12,681 nucleotides of DNA from contig VGMA01000035.1 of NCBI GenBank assembly GCA_016866575.1, positions 1 to 12,681 of the forward strand, read 5' to 3'. The notes under the pieces are model-generated. The model was given only the letters and a program-made list of their open reading frames with translations. It had not been told where the DNA came from and ran no database searches. This DNA comes from Chlamydiota bacterium. Its GTDB lineage: Bacteria; Chlamydiota; Chlamydiia; Chlamydiales; VGMA01. Within the stretch, counting starts at the first letter, position 1. Each line of letters starts with the position of its first letter. A program made the position numbers and the translations under genes. Shown here in pieces: positions 1-6,085 of the stretch.

Positions 1-604
1 TCATTGCTTCAAGTACTTTGGTATTAGGTAAAAGTATCTCTTCGATGAGGGCAAAATCGGGCATGAAAAGTGAAATGCTCGCTTGGTGCAAATAGCCTTG
101 CTTTTTTCTTCTCTGAGCTGCTCCGACGATTTTTTTCTTTTCGATCATGATGTCGTATTTAGTGGGCTTTGCCATGCAAAAGGCCTTTGACGAGGGATCT
201 AAAGGGGCGCTTTCTTCAGGCAAAAGGTCGAGATTGGGGCTTTGGTGCAAAAATCTCTCGATTGCCTTCATCACGATTTGGTTGATAAACACATAATTTT
301 TGAGGGGGTCTGTGAAATAGCCGTGATGCTCGCTTGGAATCAAAACAGAAAAGGCTAGATCGCTAAAATGGAAGATCATTCCTCCCCCGGTAGGTCTTTT
401 GGCTAGCTCGACGTCAAATTTTTCTGCTTTTTTGAGGTCAATATAATCGCTTGGGGATAGAAAATGTCCAAAGGTTGCAGATTTTTTTTCAAAGGTATAA
501 AGATGTAGAATTGGATCGTCATTTGGTTCAAGCTCTTCAAGAAGAGTTTCGTCCAAATTCATGATATCTTTACTACTGCCGATCTTGCTATCAATAATTT
601 TCAT
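1..604 (-). CDS. Lipoate-protein ligase / octanoyltransferase family protein (3' end outside window)
   Basis: The reading frame opens at ATG 604 and runs 201 codons to the window edge without a stop, so the C-terminus is missing. The visible part is the biotin/lipoate ligase fold. KRPTGGG (residues 69-75) followed by MIFH matches the R-x-T-G-G-G-x-x-x-H lipoyl-adenylate loop. KKIVGAAQRRKK (157-168) matches the K-x-x-G-x-A-Q segment that contains the catalytic lysine of LplA. The family attaches lipoyl or octanoyl groups to the E2 and H-protein domains of cytosolic dehydrogenase complexes. Cys143 in FCMAKPTKYD lies where LipM-type octanoyltransferases carry their acyl-accepting cysteine, so ligase versus transferase is open. 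In Chlamydia, an lplA-like gene next to clpC is annotated as lipoate ligase (from memory). It is divergent from clpC, with 77 bp between the two starts. Family assignment is firm; exact activity is not. Confidence 0.85.
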   Translation of the reverse strand, partial: MKIIDSKIGSSKDIMNLDETLLEELEPNDDPILHLYTFEKKSATFGHFLSPSDYIDLKKAEKFDVELAKRPTGGGMIFHFSDLAFSVLIPSEHHGYFTDPLKNYVFINQIVMKAIERFLHQSPNLDLLPEESAPLDPSSKAFCMAKPTKYDIMIEKKKIVGAAQRRKKQGYLHQASISLFMPDFALIEEILLPNTKVLEAM

Positions 605-633
605 AATTTTTCTTGTAGATAGAGCCGTGATGA

Positions 634-662
634 TTTACAACAAAGAGTACTACCTCTACAAT
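634..662 (+). promoter_or_regulatory. Candidate sigma-70-type promoter of clpC
   Basis: A -35 box TTTACA (634-639) and a -10 box TACAAT (657-662) are separated by exactly 17 bp. Each box has one or two mismatches from consensus. The predicted transcription start is near 668-670, only about 12-14 nt before the clpC ATG at 682. That would put the purine-rich AAGGGGA (668-674) at the very 5' end of the message. No CIRCE element (HrcA operator) was seen. The call rests on pattern alone. Confidence 0.45.
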
Positions 663-681
663 AATCGAAGGGGATTTTTTT

Positions 682-3213
682 ATGTTCGATAAATTCACTA
701 ATCGTGCTAAACAAGTCATCAAACTGGCTAAGAGAGAAGCTCTTAAGCTGAATCACAATTACTTAGGAACAGAACACGTTCTTCTAGGCTTATTAAAACT
801 TGGCCAAGGGATCGCTGTAAATGTTCTCAAAAACCTCAACATTGAATACGATACGATTCTTGCAGAAATCGAACTGATCGTGGGATTTGGTCCGGAAATG
901 CAAGTCTATGGCGACCCTGCTTTGACAAGCAAGGTTAAAAAAGTATTTGAATATGCCAATGAAGAGGCTTTAGCTCTTAACCACAATTACGTTGGGACAG
1001 AACACCTACTATTGGCTTTAATCCGCCAGCAAGATGGCGTTGCAGCACAAATTTTAGAAAACTTGAATGTCAACCTCAAAGAAGTGCGCAAAGAAGTCTT
1101 AAAAGAGCTTGAAACATTCAATCTGCAGGTGCCTCCTGTAACTATTGGGCCAACTTCTATTCCAAAGCCAGGAGAAAGAGCGACTCCAAGTGCTACTGCA
1201 GCACCTGGTCAAGAGAAAATGCATGCTCTTAAATCTTATGGTCATGACCTTACCGAAATGGCAAGAGAAGGGCTTTTAGATCCTGTAATTGGAAGAAAAA
1301 AAGAGGTAGAAAGACTCATTTTGATCCTCTGCCGCCGCCGCAAAAACAATCCGGTGCTGATCGGAGAAGCAGGCGTTGGTAAAACTGCCATTGTCGAAGG
1401 GCTCGCTCACGCGATTGTTAAAGGGGAAGTTCCAGACAGTCTTGCAAAGAAAAAACTGATTTCTCTCGATCTTACACTCATGATTGCTGGTACTAAGTAC
1501 CGCGGCCAGTTTGAAGAGAGAATCAAGGCTGTAATGGATGAGGTGAAAAAGCTTGGCAACATCTTGCTATTCATCGATGAAATGCACACTATTGTTGGCG
1601 CCGGTGCTGCTGAAGGGGCTATCGATGCTTCCAATATTTTAAAGCCGGCACTTTCTCGCGGTGAGATCCAATGTATTGGCGCTACAACGATGGATGAGTA
1701 TAGAAAGCATATCGAAAAAGATGCAGCCCTTGAGCGGCGCTTCCAAAAAATCCAGGTCGTACCTCCTTCTAATGAAGAAGCTGCAGAAATTTTGATGGGC
1801 CTAAAGCCTAAGTATGAATCGCACCATAAATGCATCTATACTGATGAAGCAATTTATGGCGCTGTAACACTTTCTGATCGCTATGTTCCAGCAAGATTCT
1901 TGCCAGATAAAGCTATTGATATCATCGACGAAGCGGGCGCAAGAGCTAGAATTAGCGTAATGCATAAGCCTCAAGAACTTGCGCAGTTTGCCCAAGATAT
2001 TGAAGAGCTTAGAGAAGCAAAAGAAGCGGCGATCAGTCGTCAAGAATATGAAAAAGCGGCAAAGCTTAGAGATAAAGAAAAACAGCTTCGAGAAAGATTG
2101 CAAAATCTTAAAGAAGAGTGGGAAAAGAATAAAGAAAAGCAGCAAGTGATTGTCGATATCGATGACATTGCCTTTATCATTTCTAAGCAAACAGGAATTC
2201 CTGTGACAAGGCTTACAGAAGCTGAAACTTCTAAAGTGCTCCACATGGAAGAAGAGCTCAAAAAAGAGATCATCGGCCAAGATGATGCTCTTAAAACCGT
2301 TGCCAGGGCAATTCGTAGATCAAGAGCTGATATCAAAGATCCTCGCCGTCCTATCGGGGCTTTCTTGTTCTTAGGGCCAACAGGGGTTGGAAAGACGTTA
2401 CTTGCAAGAAAACTTGCTGTGCAGCTTTTTGGTGGTGAAGATGCTCTTATCCAAGTGGATATGTCTGAGTACATGGAAAAATTTGCAGTAAGTAGAATGA
2501 CAGGATCTCCTCCTGGCTATGTTGGACACGATGAAGGTGGCCAGCTTACTGAAAGAGTTCGCCAGCGCCCCTACTCTGTTGTTCTTTTTGATGAAGTAGA
2601 AAAAGCGCACCCAGATGTGATGAACATCTTGCTGCAGATCCTTGAAGAAGGAAGACTGACCGATTCGATGGGAAGAAAGATCGATTTTCGCAATACGATC
2701 ATCATCATGACATCGAATTTAGGATCTGATCTGATTCGTAGAACCACTGAGATGGGTTTTGGCTCAAAAGAAGATCAGCTTGATTTCCACGTAATGGAAG
2801 AAAAGATTGATAAAGCGGTGAAAAAGCACTTTAAGCCGGAGTTCATCAACCGCTTAGATGGCACAGTGATCTTTAGAGCGTTTGATAAAGCGCACCTAAT
2901 GAGAGTGATCGATCTAGAGGCTCTAAAGCTGCAATCTCGTATTGAGCGCAAACACGTACGTTTCCTACTTGACCCAAGGGCTAAAGAGTACTTAGTCAAT
3001 AAGGCCTATCAGCCGGAAATGGGTGCAAGACCGATACGTAGGATTGTTGAGCAAGAGCTTGAAGATCCATTAGCAGAAATGTTATTGAAAAACCACAACC
3101 TCACTGGGGAAATTTCAGTTACTTTGAACGAAACATCAGATGGTTTGGTTTTTACTAAGATAGGAGAACAAACTCCTGCTTTGACTGCAGCAAGCGCTAA
3201 AAAAGAGGAGTAG
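682..3213 (+). CDS. clpC: ClpC, AAA+ unfoldase of the ClpCP protease
   Basis: This is a Hsp100 unfoldase that feeds proteins to the ClpP peptidase in the cytosol. At 843 aa it is full length for ClpC (about 810-850). Two Clp N-domain repeats are visible (LNHNYLGTEHVLLGLL at 23-38 and LNHNYVGTEHLLLALI at 99-114). AAA module 1 has Walker A GEAGVGKT (228-235) and Walker B ILLFIDE (294-300). A middle coiled region (about 430-490) contains a UVR-like motif EYEKAAKLRDKEKQL, which separates ClpC from ClpB and ClpA. AAA module 2 has Walker A GPTGVGKT (565-572), Walker B VVLFDE (633-638) and sensor TSN (677-679). MGF at 691-693 fits the ClpP-docking loop. The start ATG 682 follows AAGGGGA by 7 nt. The stop abuts the next gene. 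No McsA/McsB/CtsR regulator genes are in the window. Confidence 0.97.
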   Translation: MFDKFTNRAKQVIKLAKREALKLNHNYLGTEHVLLGLLKLGQGIAVNVLKNLNIEYDTILAEIELIVGFGPEMQVYGDPALTSKVKKVFEYANEEALALNHNYVGTEHLLLALIRQQDGVAAQILENLNVNLKEVRKEVLKELETFNLQVPPVTIGPTSIPKPGERATPSATAAPGQEKMHALKSYGHDLTEMAREGLLDPVIGRKKEVERLILILCRRRKNNPVLIGEAGVGKTAIVEGLAHAIVKGEVPDSLAKKKLISLDLTLMIAGTKYRGQFEERIKAVMDEVKKLGNILLFIDEMHTIVGAGAAEGAIDASNILKPALSRGEIQCIGATTMDEYRKHIEKDAALERRFQKIQVVPPSNEEAAEILMGLKPKYESHHKCIYTDEAIYGAVTLSDRYVPARFLPDKAIDIIDEAGARARISVMHKPQELAQFAQDIEELREAKEAAISRQEYEKAAKLRDKEKQLRERLQNLKEEWEKNKEKQQVIVDIDDIAFIISKQTGIPVTRLTEAETSKVLHMEEELKKEIIGQDDALKTVARAIRRSRADIKDPRRPIGAFLFLGPTGVGKTLLARKLAVQLFGGEDALIQVDMSEYMEKFAVSRMTGSPPGYVGHDEGGQLTERVRQRPYSVVLFDEVEKAHPDVMNILLQILEEGRLTDSMGRKIDFRNTIIIMTSNLGSDLIRRTTEMGFGSKEDQLDFHVMEEKIDKAVKKHFKPEFINRLDGTVIFRAFDKAHLMRVIDLEALKLQSRIERKHVRFLLDPRAKEYLVNKAYQPEMGARPIRRIVEQELEDPLAEMLLKNHNLTGEISVTLNETSDGLVFTKIGEQTPALTAASAKKEE

Positions 3214-3480
3214 ATGTCGAAAAGCAAATCGTTATATGAAAAATATATGGTTTTTGTGGGTATAGGAGGTCAGCTTCTTTACTACTGCCAAGCTTTTGAT
3301 ATCTTTACTACACGTTCAGCCGAGGATATTTCTCTTCTCGGCTTTTCTATCAACTTTTTTGCCCTAGTAAGCTGGCTTACTTACGGCATTATTTTGAGAA
3401 ACAAAGTGCTCATCATAGCCAATTTATTTGGGTGCTTGGGCTCTATGCTTGTGCTAATAGGAACGTATCTATACAGCTAA
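3214..3480 (+). CDS. SemiSWEET / PQ-loop (MtN3) small membrane transporter
   Basis: This 88-aa protein has three hydrophobic helices (about 11-29, 43-61 and 65-85), the exact size and plan of bacterial SemiSWEETs. These dimerise in the inner membrane to move sugars or related small molecules. The pattern also fits: charged loop TRSAEDIS after helix 1, WLTYGI (Trp54) in helix 2, and IIANL (Asn70) in helix 3. Trp and Asn at these places line the substrate pocket in characterised SemiSWEETs. The hinge motif at the end of helix 1 is YYCQ rather than the usual PQ, so the proline is replaced by Cys25. The ATG directly follows the clpC TAG, and the ribosome-binding site AAAGAGGAG lies in the last codons of clpC, so translation is probably coupled. 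The substrate cannot be read from the sequence. Confidence 0.8.
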   Translation: MSKSKSLYEKYMVFVGIGGQLLYYCQAFDIFTTRSAEDISLLGFSINFFALVSWLTYGIILRNKVLIIANLFGCLGSMLVLIGTYLYS

Positions 3481-3502
3481 AATTTTTTACTGAAAAAAGT
3501 GC

Positions 3503-3544
3503 AAAACCTGAATGAAGATTTGATGTCTCATTCAGGTTTTTTTT
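3503..3544. terminator. Bidirectional rho-independent terminator
   Basis: A perfect 13-bp stem is formed by AAAACCTGAATGA (3503-3515) and its complement (3528-3540), with a 12-nt loop. On the plus strand it is followed by a run of eight Ts (3537-3544). On the minus strand the stem is followed by TTTTGCAC and another run of Ts. It lies between the convergent ends of the clpC-SemiSWEET unit and the long minus-strand gene run, so it probably ends both. The stop codon of the minus-strand HTH/PTS gene (3543-3545) overlaps the T tract. Confidence 0.9.
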
Positions 3545-4220
3545 ATACTAAGCAAACAGATGTGCTAATGGAAGATTCCCAGTTCTTGATATACGGGAGT
3601 AAATCTTGGCGATGGGGTTTTGTCTTTAAAAAATCAAGAGCTTGAGGATTGCTTGCCAAATGGGCAATTTTTGCAAGAAGGTTTAAATGTCTTCTTCCAT
3701 CACAACTGAAGAGGAAAAAGAAGCTATGAACCGGCTGATTGTCCAAAGAACCCCATTCTACAGGCGTTTTTGGGAAAACGACAATCACTGCATCAAAAAG
3801 CCCTTTGAGAAGAAAATCTCTTGTGTGAGGAACGGCAATACCGTGACCTAAGCCTGTTGACATGAGTTTTTCTCTATCGCTAAGAAGCTCAGAGACTACC
3901 TCAGTATCTAGAGAGAGCTGCGGAGAAATTTGCTGCATGATCTGGTAGATAAACTCATCTTTAGTGGTAAAATCGACATCTTGGATCACATTGCCTTTGT
4001 GGATTGCGCGATAAAGGCCAAACTGATTCCACGCACCCATCTCAAAAAAGCGCTGTCCCCCTTGCGATGCGTTCATAACCCAATCTTCGATTTCTAAGCG
4101 ATTGAATCGGGTCTGCCCCTGAAATTGATAACAAGGGATCAAGGAAGAGTCGACCCATCTTTCGACAGTCTGTTCAGACACATTGAGTAGCTCTGCTACT
4201 TCGATCAATTTTAAATCCAT
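3543..4220 (-). CDS. PTS IIA (PtsN-like) protein with N-terminal MerR/excisionase-type HTH domain
   Basis: This 225-aa protein is a fusion. Residues 1-50 form a MerR/excisionase-like helix-turn-helix (EVAELLNVSEQTVERWV, then a small wing and RLEIEDWV). Residues about 75-225 are an EIIA(Ntr)/fructose-type domain with the phospho-histidine motif GHGIAVPHTRD (His132). In the family, IIA receives phosphate from NPr/HPr and acts as a regulatory switch. The HTH suggests that here the phosphorylation state is read out on DNA, which is inference. Chlamydia also has an HTH-PtsN next to a plain PtsN (from memory). The ATG at 4220 has GGAG six nt upstream. It is the last gene of the minus-strand run, and an inverted repeat lies just before it. 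Its stop is in the terminator. No transport components are in the window. Confidence 0.88.
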   Translation of the reverse strand: MDLKLIEVAELLNVSEQTVERWVDSSLIPCYQFQGQTRFNRLEIEDWVMNASQGGQRFFEMGAWNQFGLYRAIHKGNVIQDVDFTTKDEFIYQIMQQISPQLSLDTEVVSELLSDREKLMSTGLGHGIAVPHTRDFLLKGLFDAVIVVFPKTPVEWGSLDNQPVHSFFFLFSCDGRRHLNLLAKIAHLASNPQALDFLKTKPHRQDLLPYIKNWESSISTSVCLV

Positions 4221-4238
4221 ATCTGCTCCAAATGTTGA

Positions 4239-4274
4239 TTAGATGCTCACGTCTAATACCAAGGCGACGTGAGC
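4239..4274. repeat. Inverted repeat between the two PTS IIA genes (possible operator or RNA hairpin)
   Basis: GCTCACGTC (4245-4253) and its exact complement (4266-4274) form a 9-bp stem with a 12-nt loop. An overlapping imperfect dyad, TTAGA...TCTAA (4239-4243 and 4252-4256), shares one arm, so the two structures exclude each other. There is no T tract after the stem in the direction of transcription, so it is not an ordinary terminator. It begins at the stop codon of the upstream ptsN and ends about 25 nt before the start of the HTH/PTS gene. It could be an operator for that protein, an attenuator, or an mRNA-stability hairpin. Confidence 0.45.
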
Positions 4275-4753
4275 TAGGTATAGCAAGTTTCGAATAAATG
4301 CGCCAGCTCAGAAATGTCTTTGGCGCTCACCAACTGACTCCTTATTTCCGGAGTTCGAACTATTTCGGTAAGTAAAGAGAGCACTTTAAGATACAAATGG
4401 TCTTGCTGCTGCGGACCGATGATAAGTAAAACTATTCTTACGGGAATATCATCGATTGAAGCCCAAGGAATCGATCCCTCTTTTTGGATGCCGACCGCGA
4501 TTTGAAAGCTATCTACCCCCTCCACTCTTGCGTGAGGAAGGGCTATGCCAAATCCGATGCCGGTCGAAACGATTTTTTCTCGATGCGCTACAGCGCTTAA
4601 TACAGTCTCACGATTTGTGATGCTGTTTGTGCTGGCTAAAAGGTTGACAAGTGTCTCGATAGCATGTCTTGATGAGCTGCTTTCCAAAAAGGTCATATGC
4701 CGCTCATCAATCATTTCTAAGATATCGATTTCATCGAAGTCCTGTATGTCCAA
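4274..4753 (-). CDS. ptsN: PtsN-type PTS IIA (nitrogen-regulatory EIIA-like) protein
   Basis: At 159 aa this is a single-domain EIIA(Ntr) of typical length. The signature TGIGFGIALPHARVEGV holds the phospho-accepting His74, and the following strands (IPVRIVLLIIGP, HLYLKVLSLLTEIV) match the family core. Such proteins are phosphorylated by a PTS relay and regulate other proteins rather than importing sugar. The start is TTG at 4753. It is supported by the purine-rich AGGGGGA (about 4761-4767) seven nt upstream; the next ATGs (4714, 4696) have no ribosome-binding site and would cut into the fold. The TTG start makes the gene overlap the end of dut by 23 bp, which suggests coupled translation. 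It is followed by the HTH-containing paralogue after 53 bp. Confidence 0.88.
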   Translation of the reverse strand: MDIQDFDEIDILEMIDERHMTFLESSSSRHAIETLVNLLASTNSITNRETVLSAVAHREKIVSTGIGFGIALPHARVEGVDSFQIAVGIQKEGSIPWASIDDIPVRIVLLIIGPQQQDHLYLKVLSLLTEIVRTPEIRSQLVSAKDISELAHLFETCYT

Positions 4754-5168
4754 AACCCATTCCCCCTCTTACGGTTTCTGAAAGCTCTTCTGTTACGACA
4801 AATTCAGCTGCCACAACAGGAGCTAAGACAATCTGTGCGATTCGCATGTTTGGCTCAATAACAAAGGGCTCATCACCTAAATTGATGAGTAAAACCTTGA
4901 GCTCTCCGCGATAATCACTATCGATTGTCCCGGGAGAGTTCAAAACGGTGATTTGGTTTTTAAAAGCAAGACCGCTTCTTGGCCTTACTTGGATTTCATA
5001 TCCTTCCGGAATGGCAAAATGCAGTCCTGTAGGGACTACAACCATTTTTCCTGGAAGAAGGGTCATGTTTTCTTCTAGGTGGGCAAAAACGTCACCCCCT
5101 GCTGCCCCTTGCGAGGCGTACAAGGGTAGCTTCGCTCCCTTCTTGACTATCACTTCTACTCGTTGCAT
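4731..5168 (-). CDS. dut: Deoxyuridine 5'-triphosphate nucleotidohydrolase (dUTPase)
   Basis: This trimeric-type dUTPase hydrolyses dUTP to dUMP and pyrophosphate, keeping uracil out of DNA and supplying dTMP synthesis. With ATG 5168 the protein is 145 aa, the family norm. Motifs are in order: GAAGGDVFA (21-29), RPRSGLA (63-69), NSPGTIDSDYRGE (77-89, catalytic Asp83), RIAQ (109-112), and C-terminal RGGMGFGHTG (134-143) covering the nucleotide. In the last motif a His stands where Ser is common. An in-frame TTG at 5192 would add eight residues, but ATG 5168 has AAGGAAA just upstream and gives the normal N-terminus. The first 77 bp overlap the end of accD in another frame. The last 23 bp overlap ptsN. 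Confidence 0.95.
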   Translation of the reverse strand: MQRVEVIVKKGAKLPLYASQGAAGGDVFAHLEENMTLLPGKMVVVPTGLHFAIPEGYEIQVRPRSGLAFKNQITVLNSPGTIDSDYRGELKVLLINLGDEPFVIEPNMRIAQIVLAPVVAAEFVVTEELSETVRGGMGFGHTGLR

Positions 5169-6021
5169 CTGTTTCCTTTTTGAGAAAGTCAATGAAAAAT
5201 GCTACTTTGTTTTTTAGATCGCTACGCTTAACAACAAGATCAATCATCCCTTTTTCGAGTAAAAACTCCGATTTTTGAGCCCCTTCAGGAAGCTTATGCC
5301 CAATGGTTTGCTCAACAACTCTAGGTCCTGCAAATCCTATTAATGCTCCCGGCTCTGCTAAAAGAATATCTCCTAAAGAAGCAAAAGAAGCAGTAACACC
5401 CCCCGTAGTGGGGTTTGTCAAAATAGAAATATATGGGACACCTTTGTCTCGATATCTTGATAAAGCTGCCGAAGTTTTGGCCATCTGCATGAGAGAATAG
5501 ATCGACTCTTGCATTCTCGCTCCACCTGAAGCAGAAACGATAATGAGAGGAAGCTGTTTTTCTGTTGCATGTTCAATCAAAAGTGTCAGTCTTTCCCCCA
5601 CGACAGAGCCCATAGAGCCTCCCATAAAAGAGAAGTCCATCACTCCGAGAGCGACATCTAAACCTGCAATTTTTGCGCTTCCTACCATAACAGCTTCATC
5701 TCTTCCTGATTTGGCTGTCGCTTTTTTGATACGATCTACATATTTTTCTTCATCTTCAAAAGAAAGAGGATCTGCCGGCTTTAAATGACAAAACATTTCT
5801 TTAAACGATCCTTCATCTGCTAAAAGATCGATCCTTTGGTGAACGCTAATGCGGTAATGATAGCCACACTTAGGACAGCAATGTAATGTTTCTTTTAATT
5901 CATCTGCATGAATTGTCTCAGAACATCCATTGCACTTTACCCAGCCACTAAAACTATCTTTTTTAGTGGTTTGAACCTTGATTTTAGGAGTTGGCCTGCT
6001 AAATAAACGTAAAAAATCCAT
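5092..6021 (-). CDS. accD: Acetyl-CoA carboxylase, carboxyltransferase subunit beta
   Basis: AccD pairs with AccA to move the carboxyl group from biotin on AccB to acetyl-CoA, making malonyl-CoA for fatty-acid synthesis. The 309-aa length is normal. The N-terminal zinc ribbon is visible (Cys30, Cys33, Cys49 and Cys52 in VKCNGC...CCPKCGY). The crotonase-like core shows DFSFMGGSMGSVVGERL, SASGGARMQE, NPTTGGVTASFASLGD and FAGPRVVEQT. The conserved fold ends at about residue 282; the tail after FIDFLKK is Ser/Arg/Glu-rich and is encoded almost entirely within the overlap with dut. The ATG at 6021 has only a weak AAGAG upstream. A promoter at 6056-6085 lies just before it, so accD can start a sub-operon. 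AccA is not in the window. Confidence 0.95.
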   Translation of the reverse strand: MDFLRLFSRPTPKIKVQTTKKDSFSGWVKCNGCSETIHADELKETLHCCPKCGYHYRISVHQRIDLLADEGSFKEMFCHLKPADPLSFEDEEKYVDRIKKATAKSGRDEAVMVGSAKIAGLDVALGVMDFSFMGGSMGSVVGERLTLLIEHATEKQLPLIIVSASGGARMQESIYSLMQMAKTSAALSRYRDKGVPYISILTNPTTGGVTASFASLGDILLAEPGALIGFAGPRVVEQTIGHKLPEGAQKSEFLLEKGMIDLVVKRSDLKNKVAFFIDFLKKETDATSRSDSQEGSEATLVRLARGSRG

Positions 6022-6055
6022 AACTCTTTTTATTTAATAAATGTGTGCACTATCT

Positions 6056-6085
6056 TTTATACCAAAATTAGGTAATAACTGTCAC
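6056..6085 (-). promoter_or_regulatory. Candidate promoter in front of accD
   Basis: On the minus strand, -35 GTGACA (6085-6080) and -10 TATAAA (6061-6056) are separated by 18 bp; each box differs from consensus at one position. The -35 box overlaps the stop codon of the superoxide dismutase gene (6084-6082). The predicted start near 6049 gives a leader of about 28 nt before accD. This would let accD-dut-ptsN-HTH/ptsN be transcribed apart from the upstream genes. Confidence 0.5.

Noticed and set aside
605..681. CIRCE or CtsR-type operator before clpC
   Set aside because: No TTAGCACTC-N9-GAGTGCTAA pattern or CtsR-like direct heptad repeat is present.
745..1023. Internal duplication near the 5' end of clpC
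   Set aside because: It is the ordinary pair of Clp N-domain repeats found in all ClpC proteins, not a DNA repeat of interest.
1407..3227. Several minus-strand open frames of 70-160 codons within clpC
   Set aside because: They lie opposite strongly conserved ClpC domains, show low-complexity Ser/Phe-rich composition typical of antisense shadows, and have no ribosome-binding site or family motif.
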